From NCBI GenBank assembly GCA_018645405.1, contig JABGOQ010000057.1, forward strand, positions 1-47,080: DNA of 47,080 nucleotides, given 5' to 3'. Positions 1 through 8,619 of the stretch are shown here, one piece after another. Below the pieces are notes generated by a model. It ran no database searches, was not told where the DNA came from, and was given only the letters and a program-made list of their open reading frames with translations. Positions within the stretch are counted from its first letter, which is position 1. Each line of letters begins with the position of its first letter. The stretch comes from Anaerolineae bacterium (GTDB taxonomy: Bacteria > Chloroflexota > Anaerolineae > Anaerolineales > Villigracilaceae). Position numbers and translations under genes: made by a program.

Positions 1-522
1 GCGGGCGTCAAATATCTTGATATGGTGCAAATTGTCATGGAGCGGCTGGGCGTTGCTTGGGAAGTTGAAGGTGACGATCTGCTCATCTCAAGCGACCAAT
101 CACTTAAAGTCATCCCCGATCATGGAGATGCGATTCCCGAAATCAAGACCAATGTTTGGCCCGCCTTCCCAACTGATTTAATTAGCATCGTGATTACCAT
201 TGCCACACAATCAGAAGGCACTGTCATGTTCCACGACTGGATGTATTCGGGCAGGATGTACTTTACCGATAAATTAGTGAGCATGGGTGCAAAAATTATT
301 CTCTGTGATCCCTATCGCTGTATCGTGCAGGGACCCTCTCCGCTTTTTGGCGAAAATGTTGACAGCCCCGACATTCGTGCTGGTATGGCATTACTTCTCG
401 CAGCACTCGCAGCAGATGGCACATCTACGATCAGAAATATCAGCCAAATCGATCGCGGTTATGCCGATGTAGAGCAGAAGTTTAAAGCCTTGGGGGCGAA
501 GATAGAGCGTGTGAGCGAATAG
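1..522 (+). CDS. murA: UDP-N-acetylglucosamine 1-carboxyvinyltransferase (MurA-like), 3' part
   Basis: The frame is open from base 1, so this is the C-terminal part (173 residues) of a gene that starts left of the window. The visible half matches the second EPT/RT domain of the MurA family: a WPAFPTDL segment, an R-rich MYSGRMYFTDKL segment (family E.R...EL), MGAKI, DIRAGMALLLAALAADG and IDRGYADVEQKFKALGAKIER. MurA transfers enolpyruvate from PEP to UDP-GlcNAc in the first committed step of peptidoglycan synthesis. The catalytic Cys would lie upstream of the window, so activity cannot be judged. The usual E before R in the fold is replaced by DWMYSGR, so this could be a MurA-like paralogue. 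It converges with murJ, and a 12-bp hairpin separates them. Confidence 0.85.
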   Translation, partial: AGVKYLDMVQIVMERLGVAWEVEGDDLLISSDQSLKVIPDHGDAIPEIKTNVWPAFPTDLISIVITIATQSEGTVMFHDWMYSGRMYFTDKLVSMGAKIILCDPYRCIVQGPSPLFGENVDSPDIRAGMALLLAALAADGTSTIRNISQIDRGYADVEQKFKALGAKIERVSE

Positions 523-531
523 ACTTGATGG

Positions 532-563
532 GTGACGAGTGAAACGTAAAATTCACTCGTCAC
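532..563. terminator. Hairpin between convergent murA and murJ
   Basis: A perfect 12-bp inverted repeat (GTGACGAGTGAA at 532-543, TTCACTCGTCAC at 552-563) with an 8-nt loop sits in the 44-bp gap between the two stop codons. The bases after it on the plus strand are T-rich but not a clean T run. It probably serves as a bidirectional terminator. Confidence 0.6.
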
Positions 564-566
564 TTC

Positions 567-2174
567 TTACTTTCCCAATTTTCTGCGCAAAAAAGAAATC
601 CCAGCTCTCATTTCCGGGACTTTCAAAACCCAAACACCCAAAAGATAGACTATCCCCCCAATCACGAGACCGCCCAATACGATCATCCACGTTGCGGACG
701 TGATTTGGGTTTGCATCCACCAAATTAGCGCGATGCCCATCCCTAACGCGGCGAAGGATGCCTGCCCAAAGCCACGCGCGATATTCTTGCCGTCTATTCC
801 GCTCAAGCGTTTTCGCATCAAGATCATTAACAAGACCGTCTCCAGGGCAGTAGCAAGGGAGTTGGCGAGAGCCAAGCCGCCGTGCGGCATCCAGCCGATT
901 TGCCTGAAAAGCGCGGCAAAGGCGATGCTGAAAAACACATTCAAACTCATCGCACCGATTCCGACCAGAACAGGGGTTTTTGTATCATGTAGTGCGTAAA
1001 AAGCGCGTGCCAGAATTTCCATCACCGAATGGCCAACCAAGCCGACTGCATACCAAAGCAATGCCCATGCTACTAATTCTGTCGAATGTGCATCAAATTC
1101 TCCACGCTGATAGAGGAGGGTAATGAGTGGAACACGCAAAATAATGAGGCCTACCGCGGCAGGGATAGAGAGCAATAAAACCCCGCGGATCGTTGCTGCC
1201 AGAGAATTTCTGACTTCATCTAATTTGCCGAGCGCGTATTGTGCCGAAAATGTCGGCATTGCGGCTGTGGCAATAGATTGCGCAATTGCGACCTGCGCCA
1301 TTAACATGAGAGCAAATCCAAATTCAATCCCGACAACAGAGCCAGCGGGCATTTTAGATGCCAACCAGGTATTTACCCAGAAGTTGAGCTGTACGACGGC
1401 GACACCCAAAAGGCGCGGTCCCATTAGACGAAGAACTTCAAATACGTTTGAGTCGCCAAAGCCTAAGGTAAGGATATATGGCGTGATTTTTTTCTCTGTG
1501 TTCTTCGCATCTTGGCGGTTTAGCCTAAGTAATGCCGGAATTTGCAATACTAAATGAAATAATGCCCCAATCACCACACCCCATGCTAAACCGCGAATGC
1601 CCATTTGGGGGGCAAGAACGAAAACGCCAAAAATCATCCCCAATTGATACATGGATGGTGTCAGCGCAGGGATCAGGAAAACCTGATGCGAGTTTAGAAT
1701 TCCCATCACTAGCCCGCTTAAGCCGAAGAGAAATGCCGAAGCGAGTTGAATGCGGAGCAGCGTTACGGTTAAGACAAATTGTTCGGGATTCGCCGAGAAG
1801 CCGGGGGCTAATGCGTGACGCACTATTTGGGGCGCAAAAATTGCTGCCAGCGCGGCAAGCAAGCTCAAAACAAGCGCGACCCAGTTGGCGATTGCGCTTG
1901 CCAACCTCCACGCAGATTTGTTTTCATCCTTCGCGAGAAGCCCCGTAAAAGTCGGGATGAAAGCCGATCCCAATGCGCCACCTGCAACGAGATTAAAGAG
2001 AGTCTCTGAAACGCGATTTGCGGCGATGAAGGCATCCAGCTCTGCGCCTGCGCCAAAAGCCTGCGCAACGAGAATACGCCGTAGCAGCCCAACGATCTGC
2101 CCGAAGGCGAAAGCCAGCATGACGGTGCCCGCAGCGCGCGCGATTTGTTTATTTGCGTTCGATTCTTTACTCAA
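567..2174 (-). CDS. murJ: Lipid II flippase MurJ (MviN family)
   Basis: A 535-residue polytopic membrane protein with about 14 hydrophobic segments, the usual size for MurJ. The N-terminus carries the family pattern: GQIVGLLRRILVAQAFG, then ELDAFIAANRVSETLFNLVAGGALGSAFIPTF, which corresponds to the MviN 'aDaf.vAfriPN.lr.l.aeGa...aFiP.f' signature. MurJ flips lipid II across the cytoplasmic membrane during peptidoglycan synthesis, which fits the neighbouring murA-like gene. The first Met opens the conserved MurJ N-terminus without excess residues. A palindromic repeat lies just upstream, between this gene and the FkbM gene. Confidence 0.93.
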   Translation of the reverse strand: MSKESNANKQIARAAGTVMLAFAFGQIVGLLRRILVAQAFGAGAELDAFIAANRVSETLFNLVAGGALGSAFIPTFTGLLAKDENKSAWRLASAIANWVALVLSLLAALAAIFAPQIVRHALAPGFSANPEQFVLTVTLLRIQLASAFLFGLSGLVMGILNSHQVFLIPALTPSMYQLGMIFGVFVLAPQMGIRGLAWGVVIGALFHLVLQIPALLRLNRQDAKNTEKKITPYILTLGFGDSNVFEVLRLMGPRLLGVAVVQLNFWVNTWLASKMPAGSVVGIEFGFALMLMAQVAIAQSIATAAMPTFSAQYALGKLDEVRNSLAATIRGVLLLSIPAAVGLIILRVPLITLLYQRGEFDAHSTELVAWALLWYAVGLVGHSVMEILARAFYALHDTKTPVLVGIGAMSLNVFFSIAFAALFRQIGWMPHGGLALANSLATALETVLLMILMRKRLSGIDGKNIARGFGQASFAALGMGIALIWWMQTQITSATWMIVLGGLVIGGIVYLLGVWVLKVPEMRAGISFLRRKLGK

Positions 2175-2226
2175 GAGAAGTTCCTGATGGTGATTCTAAG
2201 TTAAACGGTGCTGTTTTTTCTATAGC

Positions 2227-2291
2227 TGGAGTCCAAAGTCTCCAGACTTTGATTTTTCTTGAAAGCCGAAATCTGGAGATTTCAGACTCCA
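2227..2291. repeat. Imperfect palindrome upstream of murJ
   Basis: The left arm (2227-2251, beginning TGGAGTCCAAAGTCTCCAGA) and the right arm (2266-2291, whose reverse complement begins TGGAGTCTGAAATCTCCAGA) match except at a few positions. Those differences are all transitions, so G-U pairs would keep an RNA hairpin paired. It lies between two minus-strand genes and may be a terminator or an interspersed palindromic repeat. A weaker, similar 'ctgaaatctgaagtct' phrase occurs near 15731-15767. Confidence 0.65.
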
Positions 2292-2297
2292 TAAATT

Positions 2298-3167
2298 CTA
2301 TAATTCATACCCTTTGACTGCAATCAGATTGGTATATTTGCGTCTGTGCAAACGTGCAATGAGCATCTGCCAATCTTCGAGTGGCTCAATATGCCCAAGG
2401 GGTCTTTCTTTGAGTTCGTAGAGCGTGAAGCCGAGATCACTCAAAATCTGGAGATAGGTGTGTGCGTCGCCGCCTGAAGCTTTCATGCCTTGGGGCCAAA
2501 ACTCAGTTAGGAGGATTGTTTTTGTAGAACGACGCAAAGTTTCCATAAAGCCAGAAATGATTCTATGCTCGTAACCCTGCACATCTATCTTAACAAAATT
2601 GACTTCCTCGATACCTTGCTCGGCGAGAAGGTCATCCATTGATTTGGCTTCGATGGGGATGCTCTCCCATTCTTTGGGCGCATCAGAGACTCTGTTATCC
2701 GCTTTGTTTTCGGGGTTTAAAGCGAGAGTACGTGACCCGCTTTGTGATGAAGCCGCCATTTGAAAGAGATTAATTTTTGGAGCATCTTTCGTACCGCGCG
2801 CCTTTTGATTGACTTCCACGTTTTTTGAAAGTAACGCAAAAGATTCAGGATGCGGCTCTAGCGTGATAATCTGTCCATTGCTGTTTAGCGTATGCAGCGC
2901 GAGCGCACTATAAAGCCCAATATTGCCACCGACGTCAACGAAGACTATATCTTCACGACAATGCTTTTTGAAAAAGGCGATCTCACTTTTCTCGTAAACG
3001 CGCAAAGTAAGCGCACCAGAAAGGACAGGATCATTCGGGTTGAGATAAAGTGTTGCGGGGTCAACCTTAACTTTTTCAGGGATAATGCGCAAAAGAATCG
3101 CATTTGTCAATTTGCGTAGGGGGCGGGGTTTGAGTACTTCAGTATGAACAAATTCTGCGAGAGCCAT
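2298..3167 (-). CDS. FkbM family SAM-dependent methyltransferase
   Basis: A 289-residue protein with a class I methyltransferase fold. Motif I is FVDVGGNIGLYS at about residues 76-87, motif II is ITLEPHPESFALLSKNV at about 101-117, and the FkbM-specific NFVKIDVQGYEHRIISG follows at about 190-206. FkbM enzymes O-methylate sugars or polyketide-like natural products; the substrate here cannot be inferred. The start codon (ATG, minus strand at 3167) follows a weak GGGA. The gene is divergent from the phospholipase-D-like gene, and their upstream regions share about 90 bp. Confidence 0.85.
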   Translation of the reverse strand: MALAEFVHTEVLKPRPLRKLTNAILLRIIPEKVKVDPATLYLNPNDPVLSGALTLRVYEKSEIAFFKKHCREDIVFVDVGGNIGLYSALALHTLNSNGQIITLEPHPESFALLSKNVEVNQKARGTKDAPKINLFQMAASSQSGSRTLALNPENKADNRVSDAPKEWESIPIEAKSMDDLLAEQGIEEVNFVKIDVQGYEHRIISGFMETLRRSTKTILLTEFWPQGMKASGGDAHTYLQILSDLGFTLYELKERPLGHIEPLEDWQMLIARLHRRKYTNLIAVKGYEL

Positions 3168-3224
3168 ATAAATCCCATTTCTGAGTTTTTAGTTTTAGAA
3201 CGGGCAGAATTATACACCACGCAG

Positions 3225-3230
3225 TATAAT
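3225..3230 (+). promoter_or_regulatory. Possible -10 box for the PLD-like gene
   Basis: A TATAAT hexamer lies 27 bp upstream of the chosen ATG at 3258, and a GAGG ribosome-binding site (3249-3252) lies between them. No convincing -35 box was seen. Confidence 0.35.
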
Positions 3231-3257
3231 GAACCATCAAATTTCACCGAGGTTTTT

Positions 3258-4382
3258 ATGCGAAAAAATATCGTACTTTTGCTCTTTTTTTTATTGGCCG
3301 CCTGTCAGCCATTCTCTTCAGAAACCGAAACGCCCACTTTACCTACAATCGAACTCCCCGAAAATGCACAAAATGAAGTAATTGAAATTCCATTGGATAT
3401 TGGATATGGCGTGGATGGCGGCTGGTACGAACTCTATTTCACTGACCCGATCCACCCTGATGCGGATTCTCTGCGGGGCGGACCCGACCGTCGGCTTGCT
3501 TCCGCTATAGATGACGCTCGTCTTAGCGTAGATTTAGCCGTCTATAGCTTTAGCCTGTGGAGCATCCGTGATGCTATATTAGACGCGCTCCATCGTGGTG
3601 TTCAAGTTCGCATCGTCATGGAAAGCAGCAATCGTGACCGGGATGTGCCCCAAGAGCTGACTGGTGCCGGCATCACTATTCTCGGTGATCGGCGCGAAGG
3701 ATTGATGCATGATAAATTCGTCATCATTGACCGCTCAGAGCTTTGGATCGGCTCAATGAACTTCACAATTGGGGGCGGTTATAAAGATAATAATAATTTG
3801 ATGCGCATCCATTCTCAGAAAATTATCGAAAATTACCAAACTGAATTCAATGAGATGTTTGAAGATGATCATTTTGGTCCCGACACTGTTTCAGATACCC
3901 CGAACCCCGTCACCTTTGTAAATGGGACGATGATAGAAACCTACTTCTCTCCCGATGATGGTGTTGCCGATGTGATCGTTGACCTGATCAGTAACGCAGA
4001 TGAGAGCATTTACTTCATGGCCTACTCCTTTACTTCTGACCCGATCTCAGAAGCCATCCAAGCTCGTGCCGCGGAGGGAGTCACTGTTGCGGGTGTGATG
4101 GATTATAGTCAAATGAGATCCAATCAGGGTGGAGAATATGATACCTTTGCCCAAGCAGGCTACGATGTCCACACAGACGGCATCGACGGTTTGATGCATC
4201 ATAAAGTTTTCATCATTGATGAGCAAATCGTGATCACTGGTTCATATAATTTTAGTCGCAGTGCGGAAGAGCGCAATGACGAAAATATACTTGTGTTTTA
4301 TAATACCGATATTGCAGAAGAGTTTTTGAAAGAATTTGAAAGAGTTAAAGCACAAGTGGTAACGCCAGAGACATCAGAATAA
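3258..4382 (+). CDS. Phospholipase D-like lipoprotein (two HKD motifs)
   Basis: 374 residues from ATG 3258, chosen because GAGG lies 5 nt upstream and because it gives a clean lipoprotein signal (MRKNIVLLLFFLLAAC, lipobox Cys16). A longer frame from 3144 would overlap the FkbM gene and add a non-signal N-terminus. Two HxKxxxxD motifs are intact: LMHDKFVIID (His151) followed by GSMNFT, and LMHHKVFIID (His314) followed by GSYNFS. Paired HKD motifs form one active site in the PLD superfamily, which hydrolyses phosphodiester bonds in phospholipids or nucleic acids. Size and layout resemble bacterial PLD-like nucleases/phosphodiesterases (Nuc/PLDc_2) anchored outside the membrane. The substrate is unknown. 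Confidence 0.88.
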   Translation: MRKNIVLLLFFLLAACQPFSSETETPTLPTIELPENAQNEVIEIPLDIGYGVDGGWYELYFTDPIHPDADSLRGGPDRRLASAIDDARLSVDLAVYSFSLWSIRDAILDALHRGVQVRIVMESSNRDRDVPQELTGAGITILGDRREGLMHDKFVIIDRSELWIGSMNFTIGGGYKDNNNLMRIHSQKIIENYQTEFNEMFEDDHFGPDTVSDTPNPVTFVNGTMIETYFSPDDGVADVIVDLISNADESIYFMAYSFTSDPISEAIQARAAEGVTVAGVMDYSQMRSNQGGEYDTFAQAGYDVHTDGIDGLMHHKVFIIDEQIVITGSYNFSRSAEERNDENILVFYNTDIAEEFLKEFERVKAQVVTPETSE

Positions 4383-4485
4383 AAATAGAATAGTCTATGC
4401 TTGGTTTTAGAATCTCTTTGAGATCAGTACCCAAGCCCAAATCAAGAGAGATGCGGTTTTATATCCAACTAGAAGGGAAGTTACT

Positions 4486-6027
4486 ATGAATAAGAATACA
4501 AAAACAGTCTTGATCACATGCGGTATTATCACTATTTGTCTATTATGTGCGGGGGCAATTGCGCTTGGTGTGGTTTTCTTTGCCTCTTCGGGGGAGGATA
4601 CTACAGCCTCTGTTCCCCCGGCTGAAGTATCTGCGGAACCTTCTCCTGTATTTGCTGCGCAACCAGCAGTAGAAATAGAAAATGGTGTTGCACCTGAAAA
4701 TCTTTATGAGGCAGTCGTGCAAATTATCGCTGTTGTTGAAATAGATGGCGAATTGGTAGAAGGTTGGACTGGTTCTGGCTCAATCATCTCTCCAGATGGA
4801 TTTATTCTGACCAATGCTCATGTTGTGCTTTCTGATAAATTTTATGATGTAAAAGGATTGGTGGTCGCTTTAACTACAGACCCTAATTACCCTGCCGAGG
4901 CACGATATTATGCTGAGGTGATGCAAGCCGATGAAGGCTTGGATTTAGCGGTGATTCGAGTCACAACTGATCTCAACAGTAATCCGGTTGATTACGCAAC
5001 TTTGAATCTGCCAGCCGTTCCCTTAGGGGATTCTGATGCCTTAAAACTTGGTGGCGATATAACGATCATGGGATACCCTGGCATTGGTGGAGAGACCATT
5101 ACTCTCACTTCTGGTGATGTTGGCGGCTTCACTGCCGAAGCGGGATTTGGACAACGTGCCTTTATCAAAACCTCTGCAACGATAGCAGGCGGGAATAGTG
5201 GCGGTTTGGCAGTGAATAGCAATGAAGAATTAATTGGCGTTCCCACTCAACTTGGGTATGGTGGAGACGATCAATATGTCGATTGTCGTTCCTTGGCTGA
5301 TACAAATAGAGATGGCGTCGTAGACGATTATGATAGTTGTGTGCCCACAGGTGGATTTATTAATGCTTTAAGACCTATCAAACTCGCTCTTCCCCTGATC
5401 GAAGCCGCCAGACGAGGGGAAATCGGTTTTGTAGAGAAAGAAGAGCCTCAGCCCGTTGTTCAAGATCAACCTACAGGTAATATCATTGCCCAAGACGATT
5501 TTTCATCAAGCAATAGTGGCTGGAGTGCGCAAGATACAGAGGCTGGCTCTTCAGGATATAAAGATGGACAATATATCATTGCGGTTGATGAAGTGAATTA
5601 TGATATTTGGGGAAATAACAACAAAGAATATACAGATATCATTATTGATGTAGATGTACAGGTTCTACAATCAGCAAATGGCACAGGCGGATTCGGGATC
5701 ATGTGCCGCTATATTGATAATGAAAACTATTATAAACTCGAAGTTGACGAAGATGGTTATTTCATCATTTACAAGTATCTTAACAATGAATTCGTCGTTC
5801 TATACGATTGGGATCACCTCTCCTCTTTAGAGAATAAAAAATCCTTGAATCTCAGCGCCTCTTGTATAGGGAATGAATTCAAATTATTTGTTGATGATAT
5901 TCTTCTTGCAACTGCTTATGATGAGGATTCCAGTTTTTCTCAAGGATATATCGGGCTTGTTGGCGGTGTTTTTGATGATCCAGGCGTTGTTGTCGGCTTT
6001 GATAATTTGATAGTATACGCGCCCTAA
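4486..6027 (+). CDS. Membrane-anchored S1C-type serine protease with C-terminal lectin-like domain
   Basis: 513 residues; SD AGAAGGGA precedes the ATG. An N-terminal hydrophobic segment (about residues 8-33) anchors or exports it, followed by a Pro/Glu/Ala linker. The trypsin-like domain (about 70-310) shows the full triad: His112 in LTNAHVV, Asp153 in EGLDLAVIRV and Ser238 in GGNSGG, as in HtrA/DegP relatives. There is no PDZ domain. An EF-hand-like loop (DTNRDGVVDDYD, about 272-283), flanked by Cys267 and Cys285, sits inside the protease and may bind calcium. The last 180 residues (from DDFSSSNSGW) resemble the beta-sandwich of DUF1080/LamG proteins and may bind polysaccharide. A strong terminator follows. 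Confidence 0.85.
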   Translation: MNKNTKTVLITCGIITICLLCAGAIALGVVFFASSGEDTTASVPPAEVSAEPSPVFAAQPAVEIENGVAPENLYEAVVQIIAVVEIDGELVEGWTGSGSIISPDGFILTNAHVVLSDKFYDVKGLVVALTTDPNYPAEARYYAEVMQADEGLDLAVIRVTTDLNSNPVDYATLNLPAVPLGDSDALKLGGDITIMGYPGIGGETITLTSGDVGGFTAEAGFGQRAFIKTSATIAGGNSGGLAVNSNEELIGVPTQLGYGGDDQYVDCRSLADTNRDGVVDDYDSCVPTGGFINALRPIKLALPLIEAARRGEIGFVEKEEPQPVVQDQPTGNIIAQDDFSSSNSGWSAQDTEAGSSGYKDGQYIIAVDEVNYDIWGNNNKEYTDIIIDVDVQVLQSANGTGGFGIMCRYIDNENYYKLEVDEDGYFIIYKYLNNEFVVLYDWDHLSSLENKKSLNLSASCIGNEFKLFVDDILLATAYDEDSSFSQGYIGLVGGVFDDPGVVVGFDNLIVYAP

Positions 6028-6114
6028 AAATTCTCATCTAGTCAGATTGCAGAAAAGTTAAACGTAAACGGAGATATATAGCGAATAGTTTTTTTGATAT
6101 TTCTTTCTCTACAG

Positions 6115-6150
6115 AACTGGGTAATAGTTAAGCTATTGCCCAGTTTTTTT
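6115..6150 (+). terminator. Rho-independent terminator after the protease gene
   Basis: 13-bp stem (AACTGGGTAATAG at 6115-6127 with CTATTGCCCAGTT at 6133-6145, one G-U pair), 5-nt loop, then a T run to 6150. Confidence 0.9.
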
Positions 6151-6225
6151 ATTCCCCGTAACCTTTTTGAGAGTTCAACGACTATGTAGATAAGACTTAT
6201 CCAACTAATAAAAGGAAAAAAACTG

Positions 6226-7035
6226 ATGAAAAGACAAATCTTGCTCGTGTTTACTGCTCTAATTGTTGCTAGCATGTTACTTAGTGCATGTGGAGCTGCC
6301 CCAACCTCTGGCGGGGATGATGGTGCTGAATCTGTTAATGAATCTGTTGAACTGGACGATAACTCGAACAGTGACTCAGATGATGATCTAGGCGATAACG
6401 CCAATGATGATGACAGCAATTCCAATGATGATAATGATAACGATGACGACAGCAATTCCAATGACGATGATAGTAACGATGACGACAGCAACTCTAACGA
6501 TGATAACGATAATGATAGTAATTCCAACGATTCTCATGATGATAGCTCGTCATCCGATAATGATTTGGAATATGTGGGAACCCTCGAAGTTGTTGGCGAC
6601 GGGCAAGTGCAGATAGATGGTATGGTTTTTGACCTGGCTAACTTTTCTGAAATCAAGGGTGCTCTGGAGACCGGTACTGTAGTCAAGGTGCACTTGATTG
6701 TCAATGATGATGGCACCTTCACTATCCGTGAAATTGAATTGGCTGATGCTGATGCAGACCTCGGCTGGGATGATGACAACACCAATGATGACAACGGAAA
6801 TGCCAACGACAACGACGATGATAGTAATTCCAACGACGATGACGATGATGATAGCAACTCAAACGACGATGACGATGATGATAGTAATTCCAACGACGAT
6901 GACGATGATGATAGTAATTCCAACGACGATGACGATGATGATAGCAACTCAAACGACGACGATGATGATCACAACGACAATGACAGCGATTCGAGCGGCG
7001 ACGATGACGATGATGACGACGATGATAATGACTAA
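6226..7035 (+). CDS. Lipoprotein with DUF5666-like domain and Asp/Asn/Ser repeats
   Basis: 269 residues, SD AAAGGA about 10 nt upstream. A lipoprotein signal ends at LLSAC (Cys22). Residues about 40-110 are a D/N/S-rich stretch. A small globular domain follows (LEYVGTLEVVGDGQVQIDGMVFDL to GTFTIREIELA, about 113-173) whose pattern fits DUF5666, an OB-like beta domain. The C-terminal 95 residues are almost entirely Asp, Asn and Ser, including four copies of DDDDDDSNSN. Such tails are likely disordered and may bind calcium or act as spacers outside the membrane. The same DUF5666-plus-acidic-tail layout recurs in the putative anti-sigma factor at 9220-10266, suggesting a shared origin or pathway. 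No function can be assigned. Confidence 0.8.
   Translation: MKRQILLVFTALIVASMLLSACGAAPTSGGDDGAESVNESVELDDNSNSDSDDDLGDNANDDDSNSNDDNDNDDDSNSNDDDSNDDDSNSNDDNDNDSNSNDSHDDSSSSDNDLEYVGTLEVVGDGQVQIDGMVFDLANFSEIKGALETGTVVKVHLIVNDDGTFTIREIELADADADLGWDDDNTNDDNGNANDNDDDSNSNDDDDDDSNSNDDDDDDSNSNDDDDDDSNSNDDDDDDSNSNDDDDDHNDNDSDSSGDDDDDDDDDND
6835..6954 (+). repeat. 30-bp coding minisatellite (4 units)
   Basis: Four tandem 30-bp units (6835-6864, 6865-6894, 6895-6924, 6925-6954) encode DDDDDDSNSN. Each begins GACGATGACGATGATGATAG and ends in one of two forms, AGTAATTCCAAC or AGCAACTCAAAC, in the order B-A-A-B. Near-identical units suggest length change by slippage or unequal crossover, always in multiples of ten codons. 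Confidence 0.9.
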
Positions 7036-7052
7036 CTTTGGCTAAATAATAC

Positions 7053-7093
7053 AGAAAGTGGCTCACCTAGCTTTTCTGGGTGAGCCACTTTCT
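7053..7093 (+). terminator. 18-bp hairpin after the lipoprotein gene, before the GT-C-like gene
   Basis: A perfect 15-bp stem (AGAAAGTGGCTCACC at 7053-7067, reverse complement at 7079-7093) extends by three more pairs to a 5-nt loop. No T run follows, so termination efficiency is uncertain. The stem ends only 10 nt before the ATG of the next gene. Confidence 0.6.
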
Positions 7094-7103
7094 GGTAATA
7101 ATA

Positions 7104-8588
7104 ATGAAAAAATTAGAAATCAAGGTCTTCTTTCTCTATTTAGGGCTGTTTTTGTTCTTTGTCGCTAGCATGGCTTTCGTACAATTTTCATTCCCAGATA
7201 TGCCAGATAATGATGGCTTTTATCATATCAAATTTGCCAAGCTGATGCGCTCTGAGGGCTTGAAGCCAGAATTTACTTGGTTACCACAAACTATTCTAAA
7301 TAAAGACGAATTTTATGATCATCACTTTCTTTTCCACGTAGTACTTATCCCTTTTACTTTTGATGATCTTCGTCTGGGCGCAAAATGGTCCGCAGTTATT
7401 TTCTCTAGCTTGGCATTTTTAGCTATTTGGCATTTATTTCGAAAACAATATATTCCGCTTGCCTGGTTATGGGCGTTGGCTCTTTTAGGGATTTCAGACG
7501 CTTTTTTGTACCGCATGAGTATTACTCGAGCTCAATCCCTTTCCCTTGGTGTGCTGGCGCTTGGCTTTTCTTGGTTATTGGAAGGTAAACATCTTCGTTT
7601 AGGAGTGCTGGCTTTCCTGTATGTTTGGTTATATGATGCTTTTCCATTATTGCCTTTGTTGGCTCTTTTTCACTTGCTTATGATCGCAATATTGGAGCAT
7701 CGTTTTGAGTATCGCTCAATACTTTTTGTTGGCGTTGGCATAATTTTAGGACTGCTCATAAATCCTTATTTCCCTGAAAATATTGTTTTTTCATTTCGCC
7801 ATATGATGCCAAAACTGATCGATGCAACCTCGGTGCGCGTTGGGAATGAGTGGTATCCCTATGATACAGGTCAATTGCTAAAGAACTCCCTTCTGGCATT
7901 GATCGCTTTTGGTAGTGGAATAGTAGCTCTTGGTTTGACCGGGAAGAAAATGGATGTTCGAACGGGAACCGGACTTCTTGCGACCCTTCTGTTTGGATTT
8001 ATGCTTTTTCAGGCTCGCCGCTTTATCGAATATTTTCCGCCTTTTGCTTTGATCTTTGCCGCCTTTGCTTGGGCACCTCTTTTGTCAAATCTTAAGTTGG
8101 ATTCTTCCAAAGCAAAGAACTTTAGTATTCAAAAGGTTTTGCCAATTATCTTTGCCGTCGCAGTGGCAGTATCTATTGTGAAGGTATTACCCGCTACACA
8201 ACTGAGTATTCAAAAGTCCAAGCCTTATAGCTTATATGCAGATGCATCTGCTTGGTTAATTGAAAATAGCGCAAAAAACGATAAAGTTTTTCAAACCGAC
8301 TGGGACGACTTTCCACGTCTTTTTTATTACAATACGCATAATACATATTTGACAGGGCTTGATCCGACCTACATGCAATTTTATGATCAGGAACTATATA
8401 CATTGTGGATACTTATCACACAAGGAAAAGTGGAGCAGCCTTCGCGATTTATTGACAGTCGGTTTCATGCCCGCTTTGTTCATAGCGACTTAAAGCACAG
8501 AAACTTTATTCGTGTGGCTGAGCAAGACCCTGGCTTGAGAGAAGTTTTCAGAGACGATCAGGCAGTGGTATTTGAGGTTATTCAGTAG
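7104..8588 (+). CDS. GT-C-like polytopic membrane protein
   Basis: 494 residues from ATG 7104; an alternative GTG at 7080 lies inside the preceding hairpin and was rejected. About ten hydrophobic segments cover residues 8-385. After the first segment comes an outward loop with MPDNDGFYHIKFAKLM (Asp35, Asp37, His41), reminiscent of the acidic D.D/YH loop of GT-C glycosyltransferases such as the STT3, PMT and ArnT families. The C-terminal 110 residues are soluble (ASAWLIENSAKNDKVFQTDWDD onward), as in many of these enzymes. It may transfer a sugar from a polyprenyl carrier to a surface molecule, but the assignment rests on topology and one motif. No clear ribosome-binding site. Confidence 0.7.
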   Translation: MKKLEIKVFFLYLGLFLFFVASMAFVQFSFPDMPDNDGFYHIKFAKLMRSEGLKPEFTWLPQTILNKDEFYDHHFLFHVVLIPFTFDDLRLGAKWSAVIFSSLAFLAIWHLFRKQYIPLAWLWALALLGISDAFLYRMSITRAQSLSLGVLALGFSWLLEGKHLRLGVLAFLYVWLYDAFPLLPLLALFHLLMIAILEHRFEYRSILFVGVGIILGLLINPYFPENIVFSFRHMMPKLIDATSVRVGNEWYPYDTGQLLKNSLLALIAFGSGIVALGLTGKKMDVRTGTGLLATLLFGFMLFQARRFIEYFPPFALIFAAFAWAPLLSNLKLDSSKAKNFSIQKVLPIIFAVAVAVSIVKVLPATQLSIQKSKPYSLYADASAWLIENSAKNDKVFQTDWDDFPRLFYYNTHNTYLTGLDPTYMQFYDQELYTLWILITQGKVEQPSRFIDSRFHARFVHSDLKHRNFIRVAEQDPGLREVFRDDQAVVFEVIQ

Positions 8589-8610
8589 TAAATAGATGCT
8601 TGAAGACAAG

Positions 8611-8619
8611 TGATATACT
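8611..8619 (+). promoter_or_regulatory. Extended -10 promoter of the ECF sigma gene
   Basis: TGATATACT fits the extended -10 pattern TGnTATAAT with one mismatch. A transcript from it would begin near 8626, two bases into the ATG at 8624, which favours the downstream ATG at 8663 as the start. Confidence 0.5.

Noticed and set aside
3144..3257. Longer N-terminus of the PLD-like lipoprotein
   Set aside because: It overlaps the divergent FkbM start. ATG 3258 has a ribosome-binding site and begins a textbook lipoprotein signal.
6042..7066. Long minus-strand Ser/Leu- or His/Arg-rich frames opposite the Asp/Asn/Ser gene
   Set aside because: They are antisense shadows of GAT/GAC/AAT/AGC codon runs; low complexity, no start signals, no domain.
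7080..7103. GTG start for the GT-C-like gene
   Set aside because: The GTG sits inside the hairpin stem; ATG 7104 gives a normal basic N-terminus before the first membrane segment.
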